Shown: positions 37,817 to 48,112 of the stretch, one piece after another
Numbering within the stretch: the first letter of the stretch is position 1
Layout: every line of letters begins with the position of its first letter
Origin: Methylobacterium sp. GXS13
GTDB taxonomy: Bacteria > Pseudomonadota > Alphaproteobacteria > Rhizobiales > Beijerinckiaceae
Length of the DNA: 64,000 bases
Direction of reading: 5' to 3'
Assembly: GCF_001455965.1 (NCBI RefSeq)
Contig: NZ_LKKO01000038.1
Location: forward strand, 1-64,000
Notes under the pieces: generated by a model
The model's input: the letters and a program-made list of their open reading frames with translations, nothing else
What the model was told of the DNA's origin: nothing
The model's database searches: none
Made by a program: the position numbers and the translations under genes

Positions 37817-40800
37817 GTGTCGATCAAAGCCGCCCTGCACCATGTCACGCATTACCGCTACGACCGGCCGATCAGCCTCGGTCCCCAGGTGGTGCGCCTG
37901 CGCCCGGCCCCGCACGCGCGCACAAAGGTGCCGGCCTACGCGCTGACGGTGACGCCCGCCAACCACTTCCTGAACTGGCAGCAGGATCCGAGCGGCAACT
38001 GGCTCGCCCGCCTGGTCTTCCCGGAGAAGACCGACGAGCTGAAGATCGAGGTCGACCTCACCGCCGAGATGGCGGTGATCAACCCGTTCGACTTCTTCGT
38101 GGAGGATTACGCCCAGGTCCGGACCTTCGCGTACGAGCCCGACCTGTCGGAGGAACTGGCCCCCTATCTGGTGCCCGTGGACGCGGACGGGCCGGAGATC
38201 GAGGCGCTGCTCGCCCGGCTGCCCGAGGAGCCGAGCACGGTCCTGTTCCTGGTGGCGCTCAACGGCATGATCGCACGCGAGATCGCCTACGGCGTGCGCA
38301 TGGAGCCGGGGGTTCAGACGCCGGCCGAGACGCTGCGGCTCAAGAGCGGCTCCTGCCGGGATTCGGCCTGGCTGCTCGTGCAGGTGCTGCGCCGGATCGG
38401 CCTCGCCGCCCGCTTCGTCTCCGGCTACCTGATCCAGTTGGTGCCCGACACCACCGCGGTCGACGGCCCGGCCGGCGCGTCGGCGGACTTCACCGACCTG
38501 CACGCCTGGGCCGAGGTCTACCTGCCGGGCGCCGGCTGGATCGGCATGGACGCGACCTCCGGGCTGCTCACCGGCGAGGGCCACATCCCGCTCGCCGCGA
38601 CCCCGCATTACCGTTCGGCCGCGCCGATCTCGGGGGCCGCCGAGCCGCGCCAGCCCGAGTTCGGCTTCGAGATGCGGATCACCCGGGTCGCCGAGACGCC
38701 GCGGATCACCAAGCCGTATTCCGAGGAGGTCTGGTCGGCCATGGATGCGCTGGGCGAGCGGGTCGATGCCGACCTCGTGGCCCAGGACGTCCGGCTGACC
38801 ATGGGCGGCGAGCCGACCTTCGTGTCGGTGGACGATTTCGAGGCGCCGGAATGGAACATCGCCGCGGTCGGCCCGACCAAGCGGCGGCTCGCCGACACGC
38901 TGATCCGGCGCCTGCGCGACCGGTTCGGCCCGGGCGGCCTGCTGCATTACGGCCAGGGCAAGTGGTACCCGGGCGAGAGCCTACCGCGCTGGGCCTTCGC
39001 CCTGTACTGGCGCAAGGACGGCAAGCCGATCTGGAAGGATTCCGGCCTCATCGCCCCGGAGGTGGGTGAAGGGGCCGGCGGTACCGCCACCATCGCCCAG
39101 GCTCAGGCGCTGGCCGACGCGCTGGCCCGCCGGCTCGGCCTGTCCGACTACGTCTTCCCGGCCTTCGAGGACGGCGAGCTCTGGGAGAAGAAGGCCGCGG
39201 ACCTGCCGGTCAACGTCACGCCGGCCGCCGCCAAGTCCGGCTCGGTGGAGTTCGACGCCCGGATCCGGCGCGTCTACGCCCGCGGTCTCGGCGAGCCGGC
39301 GGGCTACGTCCTGCCGCTGGCGAGCCTGCCCACCGGCAAGGACGGCGATGCCGACCGGGTCTGGATCTCGGAGAAGTGGGCGTTCCGCCGGGGCCAGGCC
39401 TTCCTGGTGCCGGGCGATTCGCCCCTCGGCTTCCGGCTGCCCCTGTCGTCCCTGCCCTACGTGCCGCCGGAGCACTATCCCTATTACCAGCCGCAGGACC
39501 CGCTGGAATCCCGCGGGCCTCTTCCCGACGACCCGATGGCCAAGACCGTCGTCAACGGCGCCGGCATCACCGGCGTCGCGGTGCGCACCGCGCTCGCCAT
39601 CGAGCCCCGGGACGGGATCGTGCGGGTGTTCATGCCCCCGACCCAGCGCGCCGACGAGTATCTCGAACTCGCCGCCCATCTCGAGGCGGCGGCCGCCGAG
39701 CTGAAGCTGCCGATCCATATCGAGGGCTACGAGCCGCCCTACGATGCGCGCATCGGCCTGATCAAGGTCACTCCCGATCCCGGCGTGATCGAGGTCAACG
39801 TCCACCCGGCCGCCTCCTGGCGCGAGGCGGTGGCGATCACCACCGACCTCTACGGCGAGGCCCGGCAGACCCGGCTCGGCGCGGAAAAGTTCATGGTCGA
39901 CGGGCGCCATACCGGCACCGGCGGCGGCAACCACGTGGTCATGGGCGGCGTCACGCCGGACGATTCGCCGTTCCTGCGCCGGCCCGACCTGCTCAAGAGC
40001 CTGGTGCTCTACTGGCAGCGCCACCCGGCGCTCTCGTACCTGTTCTCCGGCCTCTATATCGGCCCGACCAGCCAGGCCCCGCGCATGGACGAGGCCCGCC
40101 ATGACGGGCTCTACGAGCTGGAGATCGCGCTCGCCCAGATCCCGGCCGCCGACGCCCCCAACATCCCGCGCTGGCTGGTCGACCGGGTGTTCCGCAACAT
40201 CCTGGTGGACGTCACCGGCAACACCCACCGGGCCGAGATCTGCATCGACAAGCTGTATTCGCCGGACGGGCCGACCGGGCGGCTCGGCCTCCTGGAATTC
40301 CGCGCCTTCGAGATGCCGCCGGATGCCCGCATGAGCCTCGCGCAGCAATTGCTGCTGCGGGCCCTGGTGGCGTGGCTGTGGCGCGAGCCGCAGACCGGCG
40401 GTTGTGTCCGCTGGGGCACGACGCTCCACGATCGCTTCATGCTGCCGCATTTCCTCTGGGCCGACTTCCTCGGGGTGCTGGAGGATCTCGGGGCGGCAGG
40501 CTACGCCTTCGACCCGGTCGCCTTCGAGGCGCAGGCCCAGTTCCGCTTCCCGGTCTTCGGCGTGGTCGAGCAGGGCGGGGTCCGGATGGAACTGCGCCAG
40601 GCGCTGGAGCCCTGGCACGTGATGGGCGAGGAAGGGACGAGCGGGGGCACCGTGCGCTTCGTCGACAGCTCGGTCGAGCGGCTTCAGGTCAAGGTCGAGG
40701 GCTTCGTGCCCGAGCGGCACGTCATCGCCTGCAACGGCCGCCGGCTGCCCATGACCGGCACCGGCCGCGCCGCCGGGCCCGTGGCCGGCCTGCGCTTCAA

Positions 40801-41095
40801 GGCGTGGCAGCCGGCCTCGTCGCTGCACCCGACGATTCCCGCCCACTCGCCGCTGACCTTCGACATCCTCGATGTCTGGAACGGGCGCTCGCTCGGCGGC
40901 TGCCGCTACCACGTCGCCCATCCGGGCGGCCGGAACTACGAGACCCACCCGGTCAACGCCTACGAGGCGGAGGGGCGCCGCCTCGCCCGCTTCGAGCCCC
41001 TGGGCCACACGCCGGGCCGGATCGAGATGCCCCGCGCGGAGACGAGCGCCGAGTTCCCGCTGACCCTCGACCTGCGCACGCCGGCTCCGACATGA
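37817..41095 (+). CDS. Transglutaminase-like / DUF2126 amidoligase fusion protein
   Basis: A 1,092-residue two-module protein. Residues 1-300 form a transglutaminase/protease-like domain with catalytic Cys180 ([10 protein letters not shown]), His229 (DLHAWAEVY) and Asp245 (WIGMDATSG). Residues ~330-1092 are DUF2126, placed by comparative genomics among glutamine-synthetase-like amidoligases; visible marks are [30 protein letters not shown] and [13 protein letters not shown]. Together they suggest one part cuts or exchanges amide bonds and the other makes them. The next gene follows 13 nt on. No signal peptide, so action is cytoplasmic. Confidence 0.92.
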   Translation: MSIKAALHHVTHYRYDRPISLGPQVVRLRPAPHARTKVPAYALTVTPANHFLNWQQDPSGNWLARLVFPEKTDELKIEVDLTAEMAVINPFDFFVEDYAQVRTFAYEPDLSEELAPYLVPVDADGPEIEALLARLPEEPSTVLFLVALNGMIAREIAYGVRMEPGVQTPAETLRLKSGSCRDSAWLLVQVLRRIGLAARFVSGYLIQLVPDTTAVDGPAGASADFTDLHAWAEVYLPGAGWIGMDATSGLLTGEGHIPLAATPHYRSAAPISGAAEPRQPEFGFEMRITRVAETPRITKPYSEEVWSAMDALGERVDADLVAQDVRLTMGGEPTFVSVDDFEAPEWNIAAVGPTKRRLADTLIRRLRDRFGPGGLLHYGQGKWYPGESLPRWAFALYWRKDGKPIWKDSGLIAPEVGEGAGGTATIAQAQALADALARRLGLSDYVFPAFEDGELWEKKAADLPVNVTPAAAKSGSVEFDARIRRVYARGLGEPAGYVLPLASLPTGKDGDADRVWISEKWAFRRGQAFLVPGDSPLGFRLPLSSLPYVPPEHYPYYQPQDPLESRGPLPDDPMAKTVVNGAGITGVAVRTALAIEPRDGIVRVFMPPTQRADEYLELAAHLEAAAAELKLPIHIEGYEPPYDARIGLIKVTPDPGVIEVNVHPAASWREAVAITTDLYGEARQTRLGAEKFMVDGRHTGTGGGNHVVMGGVTPDDSPFLRRPDLLKSLVLYWQRHPALSYLFSGLYIGPTSQAPRMDEARHDGLYELEIALAQIPAADAPNIPRWLVDRVFRNILVDVTGNTHRAEICIDKLYSPDGPTGRLGLLEFRAFEMPPDARMSLAQQLLLRALVAWLWREPQTGGCVRWGTTLHDRFMLPHFLWADFLGVLEDLGAAGYAFDPVAFEAQAQFRFPVFGVVEQGGVRMELRQALEPWHVMGEEGTSGGTVRFVDSSVERLQVKVEGFVPERHVIACNGRRLPMTGTGRAAGPVAGLRFKAWQPASSLHPTIPAHSPLTFDILDVWNGRSLGGCRYHVAHPGGRNYETHPVNAYEAEGRRLARFEPLGHTPGRIEMPRAETSAEFPLTLDLRTPAPT

Positions 41096-41108
41096 CCGGG
41101 GCCTGGTA

Positions 41109-43649
41109 ATGGAGGCGGCGCTCGCATCCGGCGCCGCCCGGGCCGAGGCGGTCGAGAGCCCGCGGGAGCGCGTCGCGCGCTGGACCGCGGGCTATCGCGC
41201 CGCCTCCGGCCGGCCGGACGAGTTCCTGGGACCCGACGGCGCCCCGCGGGGGGCGTGGCCGCGCCTCCTCGACCATCTCGGCGCGCTCACCGAACCGGAG
41301 ATCCTAGCCCGCTTCGTCTCGGCGGAGCGGCATATCCGCGATGCCGGCATCTCCTTCCGCATCTCGGGCGACCAGCGCGAGCATCCGTGGCCGCTGGGCT
41401 GCCTGCCCCTGGTGGTCGAGGGCGCCGAGTGGCGCGATCTCAGCGCGGGCATCATCCAGCGCGCCGAGCTGATGGAGGCGATCCTCGCCGATGCCTACGG
41501 CGAGGGCCGGCTGGTCGCGGATGGACTGCTGCCCGCCGCGATCATGGCCGGGACGCCCGAATTCCTCCACCCCCTGCACGGGGTCGCGCCCCCCGGCGGC
41601 CACTACCTGAAGCTATACGCCGCCGATCTCGGCCGGGGGCCGGACGGGCGCTGGCAGGTCCTGGCCGACCGGACGCAGGCGCCCTCGGGCCTCGGCTGGG
41701 CGCTGGAGAACCGCATGGTCCTGGCTCGGACCTTCCCGGACTTCTTCCAGGACCTCCATGTCGAGCGCCTGCCGGCCTTCTTCCAGGCGTTCCGCGAAGG
41801 CCTGGCCCTCGGGGCCGAGCGCTCCGACCCGCGCATCTGCCTGCTGACCTCCGGCCCCTACAGCAGCACCTATGTCGAACAGGCGGCGCTCGCCCGCTAT
41901 CTCGGCCTGATGCTGGTCGAGGGCGACGACCTGGTCATGCGGGATGGTGCCCTGCACGTGCGCACCGTCTCGGGGCTCAAGCGGGCCGACGCCCTGTGGC
42001 GCCGGATCGACGCCGACTATCTCGACCCCCTCGAGCTCAACCCGGCCTCGCGGCTGGGCGTGCCCGGCGTGATCGAGGCCCTGCGCAACGGCTCCCTGGT
42101 GATGGCCAACATGCCGGGCTCGGGGCTGGTCGAGTCCGCGGCGCTCGCGCCCTATCTCGACGGCATCGCCCGCCGGCTGCTGGGCGAGCCTCTGCGGCTT
42201 GGGCATCCGCGGGCCTGGTGGTGCGGCGATCTCGAAGGCCTGGCCCATGCGCAGGCGAACCTCGACAGCCTGATCCTGCGCCCGGCCGCCACGCCCCAGC
42301 GCGGGGCGGGGCGCGACGCGATGCTGGCCCCCCAGGCCCTGGCGGCGGAGCGGGCGCGGGTCGTCGCCGCTCTGCGCGACCGGCCGTTCGACTACGTCGC
42401 CCAGGAGGCCGCGCCGCTCTCGACCATGCCCGGCTGGGAGCGCGGCGAGGATGGCGGCCTCGTCCTGGTGCCCCGCCCCTTCGTGGTGCGCGTCTTCGCC
42501 GCCCGCACCCCGTCCGGCTGGCAGGTGATGCCGGGCGGCTTCTGCCGGGTCTCGGAGCGCGAGGATGTCGACCCGATCGAGATGCGGCTCGGCATCCGCT
42601 CGGCCGATCTGTGGGTGCTGTCCGAGAACCCGGTCGAGGCACCGCTGATCGGCTCCCACGCGGCCCCGCGGGTGCGCCGGGTCGGCGGCCACCTGCCCTC
42701 CCGGGCGGCCGACGGCCTGTTCTGGCTCGGCCGCTATCTCGAGCGCACCGAGGCGGTGATCCGCCTGGTCCTGGCTCATCTGCGCAGCGTCGGCGACGCG
42801 GTCGGGACCGACATCTCGGGAGCCCTCGACACCCCGGCCGCCCTGGCCCTGCGGGCGATCCTCTACGAATGGGGCGCCATCGGCGCCACCGACCTGCCCA
42901 CCGCCCGGCTCGCCCAGGAAGCGCTCACCGGGCGCGAGCGCTCGGGCTCGGCCCGCGCCCACATAGTCTCGGCCCGGCGCAACGCCGCCGCGCTGCGCGC
43001 CCGCCTCTCCGGCGAGACCTGGCGGGTGCTCGCCGACCTGATCGAGAGCGTGTCCCTCGACACCGAGCGGACCTTCACCGAATCGCAGCTCGCCGGCCGC
43101 GCCGAGCGGGCGCTGAGCCAGCTGGCCGCCCTGTCCGGCCTCACCCACGAGAACATGAGCCGGGCGGAGGGCTGGCACTTCGTCGAGCTCGGCCGGCGCG
43201 TCGAGCGGGCGATCAACATCTGCACCTTCGCGCTCTCCTTCGCCAACGACGAGGCGACCCCGGGCTGCCTCGGGGTGATGCTGTCGCTGTGCGATTCGCA
43301 GATCAGCTACGGCCGGCGCTACATGCAGGGCGCGGCCCTCGACCCCGTGCGCGACATGGTCCTGCTCGATCCCTACAACCCGCGCTCGATCGCCTTCCAG
43401 GCAGAGGCGATCGCCCGGCACCTCGACGACCTGCCGGCGCTGTCGGCCGACGGCATCCCGGAGCCGCACCGCCGCATCGCCTCCCGGATCCTGGCGGAGC
43501 TGCGCAGCGGCGAGGCCGCCGATTTCGACGCCGTGCGCCTCACCGCCCTGGAGACCGACCTCGAACGCCTCGCCGACGGCATCGCGGTCCGCTACTTCCC
43601 GGCCGGGCCGAACGCCCTGCGCCCGGAAAAGCTGACGGGCCTGGCGTGA
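41109..43649 (+). CDS. Circularly permuted ATP-grasp / alpha-E domain fusion protein
   Basis: An 846-residue fusion. Residues ~80-490 match the circularly permuted type 2 ATP-grasp family (DUF404/DUF407): AGISFRISGDQREHPWPLG, TQAPSGLGWALENRMVLAR and GVIEALRNGSLVMANMPGSG. Residues ~520-846 are the all-helical alpha-E domain (DUF403): LPSRAADGLFWLGRYLERTE and LSGLTHENMSRAEGWHFVELGRR. In many bacteria these are two genes; here they are fused. The family is predicted to form peptide-like bonds using ATP with the neighbouring amidoligase and transglutaminase. It starts 13 nt after the previous gene. Confidence 0.92.
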   Translation: MEAALASGAARAEAVESPRERVARWTAGYRAASGRPDEFLGPDGAPRGAWPRLLDHLGALTEPEILARFVSAERHIRDAGISFRISGDQREHPWPLGCLPLVVEGAEWRDLSAGIIQRAELMEAILADAYGEGRLVADGLLPAAIMAGTPEFLHPLHGVAPPGGHYLKLYAADLGRGPDGRWQVLADRTQAPSGLGWALENRMVLARTFPDFFQDLHVERLPAFFQAFREGLALGAERSDPRICLLTSGPYSSTYVEQAALARYLGLMLVEGDDLVMRDGALHVRTVSGLKRADALWRRIDADYLDPLELNPASRLGVPGVIEALRNGSLVMANMPGSGLVESAALAPYLDGIARRLLGEPLRLGHPRAWWCGDLEGLAHAQANLDSLILRPAATPQRGAGRDAMLAPQALAAERARVVAALRDRPFDYVAQEAAPLSTMPGWERGEDGGLVLVPRPFVVRVFAARTPSGWQVMPGGFCRVSEREDVDPIEMRLGIRSADLWVLSENPVEAPLIGSHAAPRVRRVGGHLPSRAADGLFWLGRYLERTEAVIRLVLAHLRSVGDAVGTDISGALDTPAALALRAILYEWGAIGATDLPTARLAQEALTGRERSGSARAHIVSARRNAAALRARLSGETWRVLADLIESVSLDTERTFTESQLAGRAERALSQLAALSGLTHENMSRAEGWHFVELGRRVERAINICTFALSFANDEATPGCLGVMLSLCDSQISYGRRYMQGAALDPVRDMVLLDPYNPRSIAFQAEAIARHLDDLPALSADGIPEPHRRIASRILAELRSGEAADFDAVRLTALETDLERLADGIAVRYFPAGPNALRPEKLTGLA

Positions 43650-43767
43650 TGATGGGCGCCGCGCAATCCGGCCTGGATTCCTGTTCCTGCGTCAGGATCG
43701 CCGCAAAACCGGTGACCCTTTCGGCCTATGATGTGTGCGACAGAGGCAGAATCGCGCGGCCGCCGGG

Positions 43768-44682
43768 ATGATCTACACGCTGCGCCACCGCACCACCTAC
43801 CGCTACGGCAAGCCGGTGCGCTTCGCCCGCTGCTCGCTGCGGCTCAAGCCGCAGGACGGCGAGGGCCAGAGCGTCCTGGCGAGCGCCGTGACCATCGACC
43901 CGAGCCCCACGACCGCGGTGATGCGGCGCGACTATTTCGGGATCGAGGCCGTGGCGATCACCCTGGATACCCCCCACACCACCTTCAGCGTCGAGGCGCT
44001 GTCGACCGTGCGGGTTGAGCGCCGCACCCCGCCGGAGGCGGAAGCCGGCCAGTCCTGGGAGCGGGTCCGCGACGCCGTGGTGGCCTCGCGCGATCTCGGC
44101 GGCCGGGCGCCGGTCCATTTCCTGTTCCCGAGCGGCCGGGTGCCCCTCGTCCCCGACGTAACCGAGTATGCCCGGGCGAGCTTTTCGCCCGGCCGCAGCG
44201 CCTACGGGGCGGCCCACGACCTGATGCTGCGCATCGGCGCCGATTTCCGGTTCGATGCCAAGGCCACGAACGTGCGCACGCCGCTCGCCGAATCCTTCGC
44301 GCTGCGGGCCGGGGTCTGCCAGGACTTCGCCCATGTGATGATCGCCGGCCTGCGCGGCATGGGCCTGCCGGCGGCCTATGTCAGCGGCTACCTGAGGACC
44401 GTGCCGCCCCCCGGCCGGCCGCGCCTGCGCGGGGCGGATGCGAGCCACGCCTGGGTGGCGGTCTGGTGCGGCGAGGGCTGGCTCGGCCTCGACCCGACCA
44501 ACGGCGTGCCGGTGCGGGACGACCACATCGTGGTGGCCCGGGGCCGCGATTACGGCGACGTGGCGCCGGTGGACGGCATCGTCAGCGGGTCGGGCAAGCA
44601 GCGCCTCAAGGTCGAGGTCGACGTCATCCCCGAGACCGAGACGCAGGATTTTTCCCAGCCCGGCCTCGCCCTGGTGGGGTGA
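43768..44682 (+). CDS. Transglutaminase family protein
   Basis: A 304-residue transglutaminase-like cysteine hydrolase. The start at 43768 (MIYTLRHRTTYRYGKPVRF) matches the family's bacterial N-terminal domain; a longer frame upstream is not conserved. The catalytic triad is complete: Cys184 in AGVCQDFAH, His227 in DASHAWVAVW, Asp242 in LGLDPTNG. It is the third gene of the amidoligase / ATP-grasp operon, 118 nt after the second. The likely role is release or transfer of the peptide product. Confidence 0.93.
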   Translation: MIYTLRHRTTYRYGKPVRFARCSLRLKPQDGEGQSVLASAVTIDPSPTTAVMRRDYFGIEAVAITLDTPHTTFSVEALSTVRVERRTPPEAEAGQSWERVRDAVVASRDLGGRAPVHFLFPSGRVPLVPDVTEYARASFSPGRSAYGAAHDLMLRIGADFRFDAKATNVRTPLAESFALRAGVCQDFAHVMIAGLRGMGLPAAYVSGYLRTVPPPGRPRLRGADASHAWVAVWCGEGWLGLDPTNGVPVRDDHIVVARGRDYGDVAPVDGIVSGSGKQRLKVEVDVIPETETQDFSQPGLALVG

Positions 44683-44766
44683 AACCACGCCCGGCCGGGT
44701 CCCGTGATGGCGACGTGTCCGGGCTGCCCGCTTCGCCTTGACGTTTCCCGTTCTGTCTCCCAATCT

Positions 44767-44778
44767 GTTACATGTAAC
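44767..44778. promoter_or_regulatory. Palindromic operator candidate of the MazE/MazF unit
   Basis: GTTACATGTAAC is a perfect 12-bp palindrome 14 nt upstream of the antitoxin start at 44793. MazE-like antitoxins repress their own operon at such sites. It would overlap the promoter or early leader. Confidence 0.55.
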
Positions 44779-44792
44779 GGATGGGGGCATCG

Positions 44793-45017
44793 ATGGTTAC
44801 GTCCATCGCCGAGCGCGTTCGGAAGCGTCGGGACGCCTTGCGCGCGGCGGGGCTCCGGCCTGTGCAGATCTGGGTGCCGGACACGAGCCGGCCGGGTTTT
44901 GCCGAGGAGTGCCGGCGGCAATCGCTGCTGGTGGCGGCAGCCGATGCCTCCGACCCTGAGCTGAACGCCATCCTCGACACCGCCCTCGCGGATCTCGACG
45001 ACCCGGACGAGACGTGA
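44793..45017 (+). CDS. MazE-like antitoxin (DUF3018 family)
   Basis: A 74-residue antitoxin. MVTSIAERVRKRRDALRAAG and LRPVQIWVPDTSRPGFAEEC are hallmarks of the DUF3018 MazE-like family; the C-terminus is acidic (LDTALADLDDPDET), as expected for toxin neutralisation. The ATG at 44793 is preferred over 44781 because GGGGG lies 5 nt before it and the protein then opens with the conserved MVTS. Its stop overlaps the toxin start by 4 nt. Confidence 0.88.
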   Translation: MVTSIAERVRKRRDALRAAGLRPVQIWVPDTSRPGFAEECRRQSLLVAAADASDPELNAILDTALADLDDPDET

Positions 45018-45337
45018 GGCGCGGCGATCTCGTTACCGTCGCCATGGCGGGCGATTTCGGGAGACCGCGTCCGGCCCTCGTGATCCAGTCCGACGCATTC
45101 GCTGAGACCGGCACTGTGACGGTCCTCCTGCTGTCGGCGACGCTGGTGGACGCACCGCTGATCCAGTTGACCGTGCAGCCCACGCTGGGGAACGGCCTGA
45201 ACAAGCCGTCTCAGATCCAGATCGACAAGGGCATGTCGGTGCGGCGGGAGAAGGTCGGGCCGCCGATCGGCCGCCTTGATGACGCGACCCTGCTGGCGGT
45301 GACGCGCTCCCTCGCGCTGTTTCTCGGTCTGGCGTAG
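45014..45337 (+). CDS. PemK/MazF-family toxin
   Basis: A 107-residue endoribonuclease toxin. MRRGDLVTVAMAGDFGRPRPALVIQ is the typical MazF opening with the RPALV motif; QIQIDKGMSVRREKVGPPIG contains the conserved DK.....R region, and the end RSLALFLGLA forms the final helix. It is intact and should cut mRNA when free of antitoxin. The 4-nt overlap with the antitoxin indicates one operon. Confidence 0.92.
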   Translation: MRRGDLVTVAMAGDFGRPRPALVIQSDAFAETGTVTVLLLSATLVDAPLIQLTVQPTLGNGLNKPSQIQIDKGMSVRREKVGPPIGRLDDATLLAVTRSLALFLGLA

Positions 45338-45366
45338 TTTTTGGCGACCGGATCGGCCGCCGGCTC

Positions 45367-45978
45367 TCACCACATCGTCTTGGCGGCCCGGGCTGGCCAT
45401 TCCGCGTCGTAGGTCTGGCCGCCGACCTCCCCCGCGGTGAGGGCGGCCAGGATCGCCCCGGGGCTCGGCAGCTCCGCCAGATCGACCCGGGCCTCGGGCT
45501 CCCACAGCCGGGACCGGATGATCGCCCGGGCGCATTGGAAATACGCGGCCTCGACCGTGATCACGAGGGCCGTGCGCGGCGCGTGGCCGTCCACCCGGAA
45601 CGAGTCCAGGAGGTCCGGATCGGCCGAGATCACCGCCGTCCCGTTCACCCGGAAGGTCGTGCCCGAGCCCGGGATCAGGAACAGCAGCGCCACCCGCGGG
45701 TCGCGCACGACGTTGCGGAGGGAATCGATCCGGTTGTTGCCGCGCCGGTCGGGCAGGATCAGCCTGCGCGGGTCGGCGACCCGGACGAAGCCCGGCCGGT
45801 CGCCCCGCGGGCTGCAATCGAGCCCCTCGGGGCCGGATGTGGCCAGCACCGCGAAGGGCGATGCGGCGATCAGCGCCGCGTAATCCGGCGTGATCACCGC
45901 CGTGACCTTGACCACGGAGGCTGGGGCCAGGGACGCGGCGTAGAGCGCCTCCAGCTGCGCTTCGGTCTCGACGATCAT
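45367..45978 (-). CDS. FMN-dependent PPOX-type flavoprotein (MSMEG_1061-like family)
   Basis: A 203-residue flavin-binding protein of the pyridoxamine-phosphate-oxidase-like split barrel. The start at 45978 (MIVETEAQLEALY) fits the family; a longer frame exists but overlaps lysK. Motifs: SPFAVLATSGPEGLDCSPRGDRPGF split over two strands, PDRRGNNRIDSLRN, and VALLFLIPGSGTTFRVNG, which bind FMN. It follows lysK closely on the same strand (7 nt). The biochemical role is unknown. Confidence 0.87.
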   Translation of the reverse strand: MIVETEAQLEALYAASLAPASVVKVTAVITPDYAALIAASPFAVLATSGPEGLDCSPRGDRPGFVRVADPRRLILPDRRGNNRIDSLRNVVRDPRVALLFLIPGSGTTFRVNGTAVISADPDLLDSFRVDGHAPRTALVITVEAAYFQCARAIIRSRLWEPEARVDLAELPSPGAILAALTAGEVGGQTYDAEWPARAAKTMW

Positions 45979-45985
45979 CGCGACC

Positions 45986-47689
45986 TCACGCGACCTTGGC
46001 CGCGCCGGCCGTGAAGGCGGCATGCTCGGCCACCAGGGCGCCCGACAGAGCGGCTTCGATCAGCGCCCGGGTCTCCGCCACCCCGTAGAGGGCGACGAAG
46101 GAGCCGAAGCGCGGCCCCCGCGCCTCGCCGAACAGCACGTTGTACAGGCTCGTGAACCAGGCCTGCGACACGCCGGGCCGTCCGTCCGGGCTCTTGGCCT
46201 TGCCGGACGTATCGGGGAAATGCCGCCGCCCGACCTCGTAGACCGCCGCCTGCAGGGCCTCCGGGTCGGTGGAGCCGGCATGCGCGGCCAGCGTCTCCGA
46301 CAGGTCCCCGAGGGCCGCCCGCTCCTCGGACGAGGGCTCCCGGTAGGTCTTGGCCGGGCGCACGAAGTCGGAAAAATACTTCAGGGCGTGGACCACCAGC
46401 CGGTCGAGGCCCGGATGGGTCTCCGGCCCGGTCTGCGGCGCGTAGCGGCGGATGAAGCCCCACAGCACCGCCGGGTCCTCGGTGTTGGCCACCGCGGCGA
46501 GGTTGAGCAGCATCGCGAAGGTCAGGCTCGCGCCCTCGACCCGCTCGGGCTCCGGCGGGTTGCCGGCATGCAGGTGCCAGACCGGGTTGCCGAGGCGCAG
46601 CTTCGCGTCCTGGCCGGCATAGCGGTCGAGGAAGCCGATATACTCGTCCACGTGCCGCGGGATCACGTCGAAGAACAGGCGCTTGGCCTCGCGGGGCTTG
46701 TTGTACATGAATAGGCCCAGGGATTCCCGCGTGCCGTACTTCAGCCACTCGTCGATGGTCAGGCCGTTGCCCTTCGACTTCGAGATCTTTTGGCCCTTCT
46801 CGTCGAGGAACAGCTCGTAGTTGAAGCCCTCCGGCGGCTCGCCGCCGAGCGCCCGGGCGATCTTGCCCGACAGCTTGACCGAATCGATCAGGTCCTTGCC
46901 GGCCATCTCGTAATCGACGCCCAGCGCGACCCAGCGCATCGCCCAGTCGGGCTTCCATTGCAGCTTGGCATGGCCGCCGGTCACCGGGGTCTCGTAGCGC
47001 TCGCCCGTGGCGGGGTCGCGCCAGATCAGGGTGCCGGTCTCGACCCGCACCTCGTCGATCGGCACCTGCATGACGTGGCCGGTGACCGGGTGGAGCGGCA
47101 GGAACGGCGAGTAGGAGGCCGAGCGCTCGGCGCGCAGCGACGGCAGCATGATCTCCATCACGGCGTCGTAGCGCTCCAGCACGCGCAGCAGCGCCGCGTC
47201 GAACCGGCCCGACGTGTAGTAGTCGGTGGCGGAGGCGAACTCGTAGTCAAAGCCGAAGCTGTCCAGGAAGGCGCGCAGCCGGGCGTTGTTGGCCGCGCCG
47301 AAGGAGGGGTATTCGTTCGAGAACGGATCCGGGATGCGCGAGAGCGGCTTGCCGAGATGGGCGGCCAGCATCTCGCGGTTCGGCACGTTGTCCGGGACCT
47401 TGCGCAGCCCGTCCATGTCGTCCGAGAAGGCGAGCAGCCGGGTCGGCACGGCGTCCCGGGTCAGCACCCGAAAGGCGTGGCGGACCATGGAGGTGCGGGC
47501 GACCTCCCCGAAGGTGCCGATATGCGGCAGCCCCGACGGCCCGTAGCCGGTCTCGAACAGCACTTCGGTCTTGCCGGATTTCTCCAGCCGCGCGACGAGC
47601 TTGCGCGCCTCCTCGAAGGGCCAGGCGGCGGCCGTGGCGGCCGCCTCGATCAGGTCGGGGTCAAGGGTCAGGGCAGGTGCGGCGGGCAT
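45986..47689 (-). CDS. lysK: Lysine--tRNA ligase, class I
   Basis: Charges tRNA-Lys with lysine. This is the class I enzyme (unrelated to class II LysS), commonly found in alphaproteobacteria and archaea. The HIGH-type motif is in [18 protein letters not shown] near residue 53 and the KMSKS motif in [12 protein letters not shown] near 295; the helical anticodon domain follows. Length 567 aa is normal. A four-residue-repeat-free, clean frame with start at 47689. The flavoprotein gene follows 7 nt on. Confidence 0.96.
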   Translation of the reverse strand: MPAAPALTLDPDLIEAAATAAAWPFEEARKLVARLEKSGKTEVLFETGYGPSGLPHIGTFGEVARTSMVRHAFRVLTRDAVPTRLLAFSDDMDGLRKVPDNVPNREMLAAHLGKPLSRIPDPFSNEYPSFGAANNARLRAFLDSFGFDYEFASATDYYTSGRFDAALLRVLERYDAVMEIMLPSLRAERSASYSPFLPLHPVTGHVMQVPIDEVRVETGTLIWRDPATGERYETPVTGGHAKLQWKPDWAMRWVALGVDYEMAGKDLIDSVKLSGKIARALGGEPPEGFNYELFLDEKGQKISKSKGNGLTIDEWLKYGTRESLGLFMYNKPREAKRLFFDVIPRHVDEYIGFLDRYAGQDAKLRLGNPVWHLHAGNPPEPERVEGASLTFAMLLNLAAVANTEDPAVLWGFIRRYAPQTGPETHPGLDRLVVHALKYFSDFVRPAKTYREPSSEERAALGDLSETLAAHAGSTDPEALQAAVYEVGRRHFPDTSGKAKSPDGRPGVSQAWFTSLYNVLFGEARGPRFGSFVALYGVAETRALIEAALSGALVAEHAAFTAGAAKVA

Positions 47690-47816
47690 GATTTCGTGGG
47701 TGACGGAACGCTGGGAGCGCGCACCCTAGAGCGGTTCGAGCCCCAGCGGAACGCCCGTGGGCGCAATCCGGTGTCCCGGGGGCGTTCGGGGCAGGCTGAT
47801 TGGGTTTAGCGCAGCC

Positions 47817-48044
47817 TCACGGGCCATATTGGGCCCAGATGGCGCGCACCTCGGCATCGCTCGCGAAATCACCCCGCGCGGCTGCGGCCACGGATTCGTC
47901 GAGTTCCGCCTCCTCTTCCGGGGTGAACTGGTAGAGGGGCGCGTCCTCATTGACGAAGGCCAGCATCAGACGGGCGATCTCATCCTGAAGGTCGGGAGCG
48001 AGGTCCCGCGCCCTGGCCACCGCCTTGTCGAGAAGGTCCGTCAT
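47817..48044 (-). CDS. Small antitoxin-like protein, no partner toxin
   Basis: A 75-residue acidic protein starting MTDLLDKAVARARDLAPDLQ. The core DEIARLMLAFVNEDAPLYQF and TPEEEAELDESVAAAARGDF followed by DAEVRAIWAQ resemble small RelB/ParD-like antitoxins. A RelE/ParE toxin would normally follow at once, but only 127 nt of non-coding DNA separates it from lysK. So it is an orphan antitoxin-like gene. Confidence 0.7.
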   Translation of the reverse strand: MTDLLDKAVARARDLAPDLQDEIARLMLAFVNEDAPLYQFTPEEEAELDESVAAAARGDFASDAEVRAIWAQYGP

Positions 48045-48112
48045 GCCTCGATCCTGTCGGGGAGACCCGGCGCCGTGCAGGATCCCCGATTCGCTGGCGG
48101 GAAGAAAGCCCC

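Noticed and set aside
38981..41008. 675-residue minus-strand frame opposite the amidoligase gene
   Set aside because: Antisense of a gene with intact catalytic motifs; no ribosome-binding site and low-information composition.
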